Positions 37,445-44,721 of a stretch of DNA of 64,000 bases are shown in pieces. The notes below the pieces were generated by a model. It was not told where the DNA came from, did no database searches, and saw only the letters and a program-made list of their open reading frames with translations. The position numbers were made by a program, and so were the translations under genes. Every line of letters begins with the position of its first letter. The first letter of the stretch is position 1. The stretch is taken from positions 62,001-126,000 of the forward strand of contig NZ_NOIH01000013.1 of assembly GCF_002245655.1 (NCBI RefSeq), read 5' to 3'. This DNA comes from Thauera propionica (lineage in GTDB: Bacteria; Pseudomonadota; Gammaproteobacteria; Burkholderiales; Rhodocyclaceae).

Positions 37445-37488
37445 AAGCCCAAGGCTACCCCTCGAAAGGTGGTCTTGGGCTTTTTTTC
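37445..37488 (+). terminator. Rho-independent terminator
   Basis: AAGCCCAAG and CTTGGGCTT pair, with an inner ACC/GGT, followed by a run of seven T. It ends the 36808 gene. Confidence 0.88.
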
Positions 37489-37652
37489 GCAAAACTGGCA
37501 CGATTCTTGCATAAATTCGTAGCTACCTGTCGTTTTTCCTCGCTCGACCCCTTGCGACCCGCCTTGAGAACAGCAGATCGAACACACCGGCACCAAGGAT
37601 CAGCACAACGACAGCCACCGACAGGAACTCGAAGACACCCACCGGCTGCACC

Positions 37653-37979
37653 TTACCGCACCACGCCATCCGCGAACATCGGTGACCTCAGGGCGTCTCC
37701 CTCCCGGATCACCCGCTCGACAACCTCTTCCATCGGAAACCCGAAGGAGTACCCGAAGGCTGCGACCGAACAAAGCACCTTGGCGATCTCCTTCGACAAG
37801 GCGTCGAGCTTTGCCGCCTGATCGTCGCCTTCCGCTGCCTCCTGAGCATCGCACCACGCATCATTCATCGCCGAAAGACGCTCGTTGATCAGTTGGGCGT
37901 AGTGATCGACGAGGCTGGGGTCATCCCCGAGGACCGTCTCACCCTTGGCAAGCATCTGGACCTTGATCCGGTCAAACAT
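37653..37979 (-). CDS. Unidentified small acidic helical protein
   Basis: Predicted 108-residue protein starting MFDRIKVQMLAKG. It is acidic in the middle (DAQEAAEGDDQAAKLD) and ends FGFPMEEVVERVIREGD. The layout of small helical phage nucleotide pyrophosphohydrolases comes to mind, but their metal-binding motif is not clear, so I do not assign it. The start has a G-rich tract rather than a standard ribosome site. It lies downstream of a small partly overlapping gene. Confidence 0.55.
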   Translation of the reverse strand: MFDRIKVQMLAKGETVLGDDPSLVDHYAQLINERLSAMNDAWCDAQEAAEGDDQAAKLDALSKEIAKVLCSVAAFGYSFGFPMEEVVERVIREGDALRSPMFADGVVR

Positions 37980-38203
37980 GTGCAGCACCCCCCCCCGGTC
38001 ACCTCGACACCGCCACGACGACGTAACAGGCACACGAACAGATGAAGACCCGGCATCCAAACCTGAAGCTCCCGCGCCGCCAGGGTGGCACCCTTTGCCA
38101 GCTGAAGCCACGACTCCCCGCTCTGATGCTTCCAGCCTTCGGCGAACACCTCAAGGCGACCCAGACGGAAGAACACAGGACGACGGATGAAGAGCATCGG
38201 CAT
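37889..38203 (-). CDS. Small unidentified protein with a homopolymer run near its end
   Basis: ATG 38203 is preceded by AAGGAGGT, the best ribosome site in this stretch. The frame gives 104 residues beginning MPMLFIRRPVFFRLGRLEVF. It crosses a run of nine C at 37988-37996; the reading after it (GGGCCTC...) looks unnatural, while a one-base change would end the protein just at the start of the next gene in a normal overlap. The true product may therefore be about 75 residues. Family unknown. Confidence 0.45.
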   Translation of the reverse strand: MPMLFIRRPVFFRLGRLEVFAEGWKHQSGESWLQLAKGATLAARELQVWMPGLHLFVCLLRRRGGVEVTGGGCCTCLTGSRSRCLPRVRRSSGMTPASSITTPN

Positions 38204-38212
38204 TACCTCCTT

Positions 38213-38686
38213 GTGGTTGTTGAAGAAGGGGGAAGCGTAGCCAGGAATTGCTGCAACGGGGGCAACAGTTGCCAAGGTGGAAGTGCCCTCACCGTCCAAC
38301 TGTTCAACTTCAAGTCCCACCAGATTCGCGTGGTGGAGATAAATGGTGATCCGTGGCTTGTCGCCAAGGATGTTCTGGAGGCTCTCGGTATGGACTCCAA
38401 CCAACCCCAGAACTACCTACGCCATCTCGGTGATGGAGAGATTACCCGTAGCAAAGTTACGGGTTTCCGTGGGGTTGGGGTGAATCTCCTCTCCGAATCC
38501 GGTCTCTACAAGCTGGTCATGCGGAGCGACAAGCCTACTGTCGCACGGTGCCCCAGTAGCTCCACGCCTGGAGCCGCATCAAGGCAACCGCAGCCGAACA
38601 GCGGGAACTCTGGCGTGAAGTCGGAGAGGCACTGCTGGTGGGTCGGCGGCAGAACCCGAGCAACAACCGCTTCGCTGAGTGGGTGA
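38213..38686 (+). pseudogene. BRO-N antirepressor fragment
   Basis: The frame encodes a phage antirepressor BRO N-terminal domain: VQLFNFKSHQIRVVEINGD, WLVAKDVLEALG and LLSESGLYKLVMRSDKP. After KPTVA the family pattern stops, and the frame continues as low-quality sequence while another frame carries a different conserved-looking protein. The C-terminal part is missing and the start is unclear (GTG 38213 is one option). I read it as a truncated gene left by a deletion or recombination. Confidence 0.6.
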
Positions 38687-38946
38687 AGGCACACGGGCTC
38701 GATGACATCCAGCCTCGGTATCGCAGTGCCGCCCAGTGGCTGGCTCAGAACTGGGAAGCCGTTCGGAGTATTACGCCGAACACCAGCGACCCGATCCAGT
38801 TGCAGAAGGACTTCAACGAGCAGAAGACCACCTCGATCCTCCCTGCTGACCTTGCCGAGGTCGAAGCCGAGAAGGTCGAGACCATCGAGCTTGACCAACG
38901 GTCAGCCGAGCGTGTCGCCAAGGTGATCAACCCGCGCAAGGGGTAG
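38560..38946 (+). pseudogene. N-terminally truncated phage-like protein
   Basis: This frame is open from the codon after a TAG at 38557 to a stop at 38946. It reads ELWREVGEALLVGRRQ, NNRFAEWVKAHGLDDI and RSAAQWLAQNWEAV, which looks like a genuine protein, but no ATG is present; the only start would be a GTG inside the conserved part at 38638. It lies out of frame behind the BRO-N fragment, so the two were probably joined by a deletion. It ends at the right-end arm repeats of the element. Confidence 0.5.
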
Positions 38947-38968
38947 TGGTAACTCGATGTGGTATATA
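38943..38968. promoter_or_regulatory. Integrase arm-type repeats at right end
   Basis: GTAGTGGTAACTC and GATGTGGTATATA are two adjacent copies of the same 13-base unit found three times at the left end. They lie 60 bases from the right core, supporting the element boundaries. Confidence 0.65.
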
Positions 38969-39028
38969 AGCAAAAAGCCATACTTCCTAAGTCGTTGAAT
39001 TGACTTGAAAATATGGCTCTTTAGCAGG

Positions 39029-39047
39029 TCTGGCGGAGACGGAGGGA
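39029..39047. repeat. Right attachment core (3' end of tRNA-Ser)
   Basis: Second copy of the 19-base core, overlapping the CCA end, acceptor stem and part of the T-stem of the tRNA-Ser gene. Confidence 0.88.
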
Positions 39048-39123
39048 TTCGAACCCTCGATACCGTTTTTGACGGTATGCTCCCTTAGCAGGGGAGTGCC
39101 TTCGACCTCTCGGCCACGTCTCC
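39031..39123 (-). tRNA. serX: tRNA-Ser (anticodon GCT)
   Basis: Minus-strand 93-base gene with encoded CCA. Acceptor arms GGAGACG and CGTCTCC pair perfectly. The anticodon stem CTCCC/GGGAG surrounds CTGCTAA, anticodon GCT. A long variable arm (ATACCGTC/GACGGTAT-like stem) marks it as serine, and the T-loop reads GGTTCGAATCC. The gene is intact although its 3' end is the attachment core of the element on its left. No terminator follows it directly any more. Confidence 0.95.
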
Positions 39124-39178
39124 GCTTCTTTAAATTCAGTGAGTTACGGATGGCAGCAAGGGCTTTGATTGACGAAAG

Positions 39179-39215
39179 CCCACCAAAAACCCACCATCCA
39201 CCAAGAACCCACTTG
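39179..39215. promoter_or_regulatory. Direct repeats before the second integrase
   Basis: CCCACCA occurs at 39179 and 39190 and CCCACTT at 39208, with a further CCACCA between. Spaced copies like these just before an integrase gene are typical of arm-binding sites. Confidence 0.45.
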
Positions 39216-39226
39216 AACTCACTATC

Positions 39227-40330
39227 ATGCCGAGAGATACCAGCAAGAATGGAGTCCGCGAGATTCTACTGGACGACGGATCCAAGCGCTACGAGGCCCG
39301 TGTGCACCGCCGTGGCGAACCAGCAAAGTCCAAGCGCTTCAAGACCCGCGCGGAAGCGTTGAAATGGAAGCGTTCCATCGACACCGCTATCGATGTCGGA
39401 CGCCCCACCCTCGACCGAAAAGTCGTTCTTATCAGCGACGTCATCGACGACTACCTGCGCTACCGGGCCAGCTCACTCAAACCCCTGGCATCGAACAAAG
39501 TCACCGACTACCTGCGCGTACGTGAGGACTTGGGCGAGATTTCCGTCAGCAAGCTGACGCACATCGACGTCGAAAATTACGTCACCCTCCTACTGGCGGA
39601 ACCACTCAAGCGAGATGCCAAGAAGTCAGACAAGGAGAGCCCCAAACGTACCTACAAACCCGCGACGGTTCGCAAGTTCTACTACGCACTGAAGAAGGCG
39701 GTCGAGTGGCACTCAAAGACGTACCGTTATCACGTCGATGAACACCTTTTCTCGCTTGAGAAAGGCGCAGTACCCGACGGTTGGTCAGGTAAGCGTGAGC
39801 GGCGCCTCACGGCCGAGGAAGAGAAAAAGCTCTACGCGTCTGGCCTTCCTCGCGAAAATACGTTCGCAGAGGCAGATTGGCGCGCAATCATCGGTTTTGC
39901 GCTCGAAACGGCCATGCGGGAGCAGGAGATAGTCCTCGCTCGTTGGTCGGACCTCTCAAGCGACCATCGAAAACTGCAGGTACCAAAGGAACACACAAAA
40001 ACAAGGGCCGCTCGGGTCGTCCTGCTAAGCAAACGGGCGCGTGAAATTGTCGCGTCTCAGAAAAGCAGCTGCACAGAAGGCGAGTCGCGAATTTTCCACC
40101 AGTTCCCCAATCCAGAGTCTGTCTGCGATGCTTTCGCTCGCTTGTCGAAGCGGGCAAAAATAAGCAACCTGAAGTTTCATGACTTACGCCATGAGGCTAC
40201 AAGTCGCCTTTGCGAATCCGGAAAGCTCAACATGATGCAGATCATGGAGATGACAGGTCATAAGAGCATGACCACTTTTCAGGGTTACTTACACCTTTTG
40301 AAGCACGACACCTCCGTCACCCTAGACTAA
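39227..40330 (+). CDS. Second tyrosine recombinase integrase
   Basis: Predicted 367-residue phage-type integrase. An N-terminal arm-binding domain (RYEARVHRRGEPAKSKRFKT) is followed by a SAM-like domain and the catalytic domain: Arg in ALETAMREQEIVLARW, Lys in PKEHTKTRAARVV, HDLRHEATSRL, and TGHKSMTTFQGYLHL with His and the nucleophile Tyr. It begins about 100 bases from the 5' end of the tRNA-Ser gene and reads away from it. It should mobilise an element lying to the right, whose far end is not identified. Not closely similar to the first integrase. Confidence 0.92.
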   Translation: MPRDTSKNGVREILLDDGSKRYEARVHRRGEPAKSKRFKTRAEALKWKRSIDTAIDVGRPTLDRKVVLISDVIDDYLRYRASSLKPLASNKVTDYLRVREDLGEISVSKLTHIDVENYVTLLLAEPLKRDAKKSDKESPKRTYKPATVRKFYYALKKAVEWHSKTYRYHVDEHLFSLEKGAVPDGWSGKRERRLTAEEEKKLYASGLPRENTFAEADWRAIIGFALETAMREQEIVLARWSDLSSDHRKLQVPKEHTKTRAARVVLLSKRAREIVASQKSSCTEGESRIFHQFPNPESVCDAFARLSKRAKISNLKFHDLRHEATSRLCESGKLNMMQIMEMTGHKSMTTFQGYLHLLKHDTSVTLD

Positions 40331-40395
40331 GAACTAAGTCTGCCAAAGAGGCACTCGACGCTAACCCTAAGTCAAGATAAGTGACGAGTTCTATC

Positions 40396-40425
40396 GAAAC
40401 CAGCCGCCCAAAGGCGGCTGGTTTC
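40396..40425. terminator. Perfect 13-bp hairpin after the second integrase
   Basis: GAAACCAGCCGCC and GGCGGCTGGTTTC pair perfectly around CAAA. It separates two convergent genes and probably ends both transcripts, with the A/T part of the stem partly replacing a T run. Confidence 0.65.
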
Positions 40426-40435
40426 CAAAACATCT

Positions 40436-40876
40436 CTACGCACAAACAAGCTCTAAAACAGGCTTTATCGCGCGCTTCTGTTTTCCCCCTCCCTCACTTA
40501 CACCCGCCACCAAGAGCATCCGGTGGCGGGACAACATTTCCTTCTCCCCTACACTGAGCATCGGCATCTGCCTCGTCCCATCGAAGAACTCAAGCCACGC
40601 CTGCCTAACCGCACTGACTTCCTCAGCAAGCCACGGCATAAGTTCCCAGAGGGCCTCCTGAATCACGCTCATCTCAGGCACCAACTCGACACCCCCCTCG
40701 ACGACTGTAGCGCAGACAAAAACGAAAGCCAGCGCCTCCTCATCGTATCTAAAGACGTCGTGGCCATACTCGCTCTCGACTACAACGCACGCGAAAGTCG
40801 GGTCAACGCTCACTGCAAAGTTTTCAAAACGAACCTCGTCCGTCGCAACGACCGGAAAAGTGACGCTCTTGTACAT
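40436..40876 (-). CDS. Unidentified acidic protein
   Basis: Predicted 146-residue soluble protein starting MYKSVTFPVVATDEVRF. It is acidic in its first two thirds and ends with a basic stretch (GGGKQKRAIKPVLELV). GAGGT lies just upstream of the ATG. No family recognised, no membrane segment. It lies between the second integrase and another acidic protein, in a stretch of lower GC than the chromosome, so it is probably cargo of the accessory region. Confidence 0.6.
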   Translation of the reverse strand: MYKSVTFPVVATDEVRFENFAVSVDPTFACVVVESEYGHDVFRYDEEALAFVFVCATVVEGGVELVPEMSVIQEALWELMPWLAEEVSAVRQAWLEFFDGTRQMPMLSVGEKEMLSRHRMLLVAGVSEGGGKQKRAIKPVLELVCA

Positions 40877-41170
40877 GGTGACCTCAGAAGTAACGCACTT
40901 CGATCAAGTGCCTTACGTATAGCTATCATGTCACCAGAGAGCGAAAATCTTTTAGTCTGTCGACCGAAGACGCAGTCCTCGACGACACCCGAAGTGGTCA
41001 ATACATCGAACCCCCTCTACAGCCCTTCCTGGCCACGACGCTGAGAAAACTTCCCCTGCGTAACATCGCACCCTAAAGATGACCCCCTAAAGATGAAAAG
41101 GCAGGGCTTCCTGTCTGGAAGACCCCGCCTCAACTTTCTCCGCCCGATCTATGAAGTCAACTTCGCGGTA
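40877..41170. other. Non-coding gap with short direct repeat
   Basis: About 290 bases without a supported gene. CCCTAAAGATGA is repeated directly near 41071 and 41085. Nothing else stands out. Confidence 0.35.
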
Positions 41171-41767
41171 TTATGCGTACTCAAGGATCCGCGCTCGGTC
41201 GATGTCACTCTTGTTAGTTACCGCCTCGAGCAGCGCCTCCCTGGGGTCGTCATAAGGTTGGAACTTGACATAGTAAATAGGCTCATCTCCGTCAGACGCA
41301 CTAATCCCGTTTTGCTCTAATAGTCGTACAACCTCATCCTCATCCATCTCCTCGACCATCGACTCCGCCACTTCTTGCGTGATACCCGCCCACGGCCTTT
41401 CGTGCCAATCCGGGAGTGGAGCCGGGTTTCCCGACTCCGAAGACACTACGGCAAGCTCCAGAAGTTGTGACGCATTGACCCAGGTGCTTTCCGAGCTCGT
41501 GGTGTAGACAACGAAAGTATCCTCCTCATCATCAGTCACTACGACACCCCAGTCGCCACTGGCCCCAAGGTCATCGTAGTAGCATTCATCAAACCAGGCT
41601 TGAACGACTGCCTTTGAGTCGTCCGGATCGGAACACTCGAATTCCTCACGTTCGAGGTCCTCAAGAATCCGTTCGCACAGAAGTCGAGCCGGCTCGTTAT
41701 TGAGCTCCCCCTTCTTGAACGCATCAAAACAAGAAACCAACACTTCAACTTTCTCTTTGCTGTCCAT
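41171..41767 (-). CDS. Unidentified highly acidic protein
   Basis: Predicted 198-residue soluble protein, rich in Asp and Glu throughout (EEFECSDPDDSKAVV, VEEMDEDEVVRLLEQNG). AGGAGA sits at the proper distance from the ATG. No family recognised. Such acidity would suit a DNA mimic or a halo-stable protein, but that is speculation. Monocistronic. Confidence 0.65.
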   Translation of the reverse strand: MDSKEKVEVLVSCFDAFKKGELNNEPARLLCERILEDLEREEFECSDPDDSKAVVQAWFDECYYDDLGASGDWGVVVTDDEEDTFVVYTTSSESTWVNASQLLELAVVSSESGNPAPLPDWHERPWAGITQEVAESMVEEMDEDEVVRLLEQNGISASDGDEPIYYVKFQPYDDPREALLEAVTNKSDIDRARILEYA

Positions 41768-42229
41768 GATATCTCCTCAAAGGTTGTGGACTCTGTATAG
41801 CTACTTAAACACCTCAGCCTTACAAGCGCTGCTTGGAACTCTCGAACCCAAGCAGATGCTCGGCCTGCAATCAGTAAAGCACCTTTTATCAGCAGCTCAA
41901 AATTTGGCGGCTGCGTCATTCGGAAACCGCCACTGCCGCCGACGCAGCCCGACCCGGCGCTCTAACCATGCACTTAGTCTAGCGACCGTGTTCGCAGTCT
42001 CAAAGAATTATTGGACAACCAGCCAGGTTGATTTTCTTCGCACATGCCACGGTCCAATGGACTCATTGTGTGTATCCAAGTCGTCGGCTAACGCTGGACG
42101 CGACCCCCTTTGCGCTCGCCCAAAGAAAGTTGCCGCCAAATTTTGAGTTCAAGGCATAGCCGTGAATAATCGACTCATCGGCTACGCGAGTGTCTCGCGA
42201 ACCACCTTTCACAGCCTTGAGGATGCACG
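41768..42229. other. Non-coding region upstream of the replication module
   Basis: About 460 bases with no gene I can support on either strand. It should contain the promoters of the acidic-protein gene and of the AlpA-like/repA/repC operon. No clear operator or iteron was seen. Confidence 0.35.
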
Positions 42230-42424
42230 ATGAAGCTCTACGATCTACAAGATCTGGCCGACTTGCTCGGCCGCTCCCCCGACACGATCAAACGCGACAT
42301 GCGATGCAATCCCCTGGCGGTGCCGCCACGGGTTGAAATCCCGGGGACTCGAATCCTTCGCTGGCGCGAGGAAGACATCCGAGCATGGCTAGCAAGCGGT
42401 GTCCGCGGCGGGGGCGCGGCATGA
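42230..42424 (+). CDS. Small AlpA/MerR-type DNA-binding protein
   Basis: Predicted 64-residue protein: MKLYDLQDLADLLGRSPDTIKRDM is a winged helix-turn-helix start, and LRWREEDIRAWL is the usual end of AlpA/excisionase-like proteins. The stop overlaps the start of the RepA gene (ATGA), so the three genes form one operon. It may repress the replication operon or act as an excisionase for the neighbouring integrase. GAGGATG precedes the ATG. Confidence 0.8.
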   Translation: MKLYDLQDLADLLGRSPDTIKRDMRCNPLAVPPRVEIPGTRILRWREEDIRAWLASGVRGGGAA

Positions 42425-43293
42425 TCGGCCAGCCGCTTGACATCAGACGGGCGCTGACGGAGAAGCCCGAGCCAATCGACTATGTGCTGCCGAGCCTACC
42501 AGCGCGATGCCTCGGGGCATTGGTAGCACCTGGCGGAGTCGGGAAGAGTTCTCTTGTGACGCAGATCAGTGTGGAGATGGCGCTCGGACTTCCGCTTGTT
42601 GGGGGCGTCCATGCGGCACGGGCACCCGCGAAGGTGGTGCTGCTGCTTGCGGAAGAAGACGTTCAGCTATGCGTTTGGCGACTGCAGGCACTGAAGCACC
42701 TGCTCGAGACGGAGCGGGACAAAATCGACGACGAGCGCTTGGCGTTGTTGGAATCGAACCTGCAGATCTTTCCACTCGCGGGGAGCGACGTATCGGTGCT
42801 GACCTCGAGGCGCGCCACAAAGGTCGCTGATCAGATCAAGCGGGTAGCCGAAGGGAGCCGGCTGCTCGTCGTCGATCCGCTCCGCCGTTTCTATGATGGG
42901 GATGAGAACGACTCGAGCACAGTTACTGCAGTCGTGCAGACTTTCGAGCGTATCTGTCGCGACACGGGCACGACGATCGTGATGACTCAGCACACAACGA
43001 AATCGTCTGTACTCGATGGTCGGGGCGACCTTCAGCAGGCCTCGCGCGGATCAAGCGCGCTGCCGGATGGCGTACGCTGGCAGGCGAACCTGGTTCCGAC
43101 TGACGGGAGTGGCACCACCACTGCGTCACGCCCCTCTGGGCCAAAGACACGCAACTTTCATCTCTTCATACCCAAGGCAAACTACGCACCGCCGACCGAG
43201 CCAGTCGAGCTAAGGCGTGTCGAAAGCGGCCTGTTCCAGCCGACGTACTCCGCACCGAGCGTATCAAAGAGCCGCGGAGGTGGGCGTGGCTAA
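42421..43293 (+). CDS. repA: RepA-like replicative helicase (IncQ/RSF1010 type)
   Basis: Predicted 290-residue AAA/RecA-fold ATPase. Walker A is VAPGGVGKSSL near residue 35, Walker B is RLLVVDPLRRF near 155, and IVMTQHTTKSS is the sensor region. The size and layout match the hexameric RepA helicase of IncQ plasmids. It overlaps both neighbours (4 bases upstream, 8 bases with repC downstream). With repC and the iterons beyond it, it would unwind an origin carried by this region. Confidence 0.82.
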   Translation: MIGQPLDIRRALTEKPEPIDYVLPSLPARCLGALVAPGGVGKSSLVTQISVEMALGLPLVGGVHAARAPAKVVLLLAEEDVQLCVWRLQALKHLLETERDKIDDERLALLESNLQIFPLAGSDVSVLTSRRATKVADQIKRVAEGSRLLVVDPLRRFYDGDENDSSTVTAVVQTFERICRDTGTTIVMTQHTTKSSVLDGRGDLQQASRGSSALPDGVRWQANLVPTDGSGTTTASRPSGPKTRNFHLFIPKANYAPPTEPVELRRVESGLFQPTYSAPSVSKSRGGGRG

Positions 43294-44173
43294 GCGCGAC
43301 AGTATCGTTCGATACGACCCAGCACTCGGACTCGCTCCGGTATTCAAGCCTCTGAGCAAATCAGAGCCTCGAGGAAAGCTTGACGTAGAGCGGACACATG
43401 GCGACCTCAAGCTTCGGTGGCGCGGCCCCGACGAACTTGGGGTTCAAGACGAGACCGTACTTCTCGCAGTGCTACTTTTGGCACGAGCGGAGCGAACGAG
43501 CCTGACGCGTCATGACGAGACGTCGGCGGCTTGGGAACTCTGGCAGGGCCTGCAGGCGAGGGGCTTCTACGATGAGGGCGAGGTCATCATGACCACTGCG
43601 TCATTTTCAGCCCTTGCTGAGGCATGTGGTCGTGGCGATGGCGGCTCATCGATCAAACAGATCCGTGAAAGCTTACGCCGCCTGTCCGAGGTCACGCTTT
43701 GGGTGAGTGCTGGCCCCGCTGAGGCATCTTCCAGGATGCTCAGCTGGATCGTCGGGGACGACAAAAAAGTGCTCATCGCGGTTAACCGGCGCTTGGCCGA
43801 AGGACTAACAGGAACACATAGTGTCCAGATCGATCTTGCTGAACGCCACCAGCTGCGCTCTACAACGGCTCAAGCGCTGCACTCTCGGATTTCGTCACAA
43901 ATCCGACAGGGCGAAGAAAGGAACGTCATCGTCGATACCGTGATAGCCCGAATCTGGGGCACATCCGCAACTGGCGCGACGCTGCGGAAGCGCCAGCAGC
44001 GCGTGCATGAGGCTTTCAATGACGTCGGAAGCCTTCCCGGCTGGACCGTCGAGCGCATACCGAACGGCAGGTACAGCGTAAAAAGGCACAAGACTAAGAG
44101 CGGTGAGAGCGCTACCGCTACTGAGGACTCTCCGTCAAATCGGTCACGGCCCCCCGCCCCAGAACTGGTCTGA
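43286..44173 (+). CDS. repC: RepC-like replication initiator (IncQ type)
   Basis: Predicted 295-residue protein starting at GTG 43286 with GGAGG five bases upstream, inside the end of repA. Two winged-helix-like regions can be seen, consistent with iteron-binding initiators; segments such as LRWRGPDELGVQDETVLLAVLLLAR and LRRLSEVTLWV fit the RepC group. Its own 3' end contains a degenerate iteron (44133-44153), and three full iterons lie 260 bases downstream. Together these suggest a functional plasmid-type origin in a chromosomal island. Confidence 0.8.
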   Translation: MAKRDSIVRYDPALGLAPVFKPLSKSEPRGKLDVERTHGDLKLRWRGPDELGVQDETVLLAVLLLARAERTSLTRHDETSAAWELWQGLQARGFYDEGEVIMTTASFSALAEACGRGDGGSSIKQIRESLRRLSEVTLWVSAGPAEASSRMLSWIVGDDKKVLIAVNRRLAEGLTGTHSVQIDLAERHQLRSTTAQALHSRISSQIRQGEERNVIVDTVIARIWGTSATGATLRKRQQRVHEAFNDVGSLPGWTVERIPNGRYSVKRHKTKSGESATATEDSPSNRSRPPAPELV

Positions 44174-44301
44174 CGCGCTTTATCGCCCCATGTCGAGCAC
44201 TCCACAGTCAATGCGCGGATGGTGAGTGCATCAGCCCCCTTCCGGATACATGCGATGAACTGCGGTTGAGGCAGCTTCCCGCCTGACTTGCTCAGCGCAC
44301 G

Positions 44302-44363
44302 GCCCACTGTGTGGGCTTGCGTCGCCCTCCCCTTTAGCGCACGACATGCCCGTCACGACGGGC
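44302..44363. repeat. Two hairpins in the putative origin region
   Basis: GCCCAC-TGT-GTGGGC (44302-44316) and GCCCGTC-AC-GACGGGC (44348-44363) are short perfect inverted repeats between repC and the iterons. They could be terminators or single-strand initiation sites; IncQ origins contain comparable structures. Confidence 0.4.
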
Positions 44364-44435
44364 CAAGCGCCTACACCTCACTCTCGCCTCCAGGAAGGTG
44401 TCCTGCCCTACCCCAGTTCGCTGAGCTTACTCGCC

Positions 44436-44498
44436 CGTCAAAACGGTCACAACCGCCGTCGTTTCGGTCACAAATCCCGTCAAATCAGTCACAGAAGC
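44436..44498. repeat. Three 21-bp iterons (putative oriV)
   Basis: Three head-to-tail 21-base units start CGTCAAAACGGTCACAA (44436), CGTCGTTTCGGTCACAA (44457) and CGTCAAATCAGTCACAG (44478), sharing CGTC-N5-(G)GTCACA. A fourth copy of the core, CGTCAAATCGGTCAC, lies in repC at 44133. An AT-rich stretch (44506-44530) follows at once. Location next to repA/repC and this layout mark an origin of replication. Confidence 0.75.
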
Positions 44499-44721
44499 CC
44501 TCAATAACTGATTGTTTTTATTATTTTTTAAGGATTTTGTTCGCGCTTACTATCTTTACTAAAATTACTAGGCTGGTGGTCGCAGGACGCTCCCCCAGCC
44601 CTTGTGGAAGACCGTTTCCTGAATCAACTCCTGGCCAGGAAGCTGAAGATAGCGGTAGCTCCAGGCCAAAATGGCATCGCAATATCAACTCTAACCAAGT
44701 TCGCCCCTTCACCCGGCCGCC

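Larger units (their letters stand above)
31566..39047. mobile_element. 7.5-kb integrative element at tRNA-Ser(GCT)
   Basis: The 19-base core TCTGGCGGAGACGGAGGGA occurs at 31566-31584 and 39029-39047 in the same orientation. The right copy is the 3' end of an intact tRNA-Ser gene; the left copy is a displaced remnant beside the tRNA's terminator. Inside the left end are three 13-base tandem repeats and inside the right end two repeats of the same unit, as expected for integrase arm sites. Contents: tyrosine integrase, Bpu10I-like restriction enzyme and C5-methyltransferase, serine recombinase, a gene with a folded leader, and phage-like gene fragments. No structural phage or conjugation genes are present. 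Confidence 0.88.

Noticed and set aside
41071-41097. Tandem CCCTAAAGATGA copies as iterons
   Set aside because: Only two short copies, not near the replication genes and without an AT-rich partner stretch.
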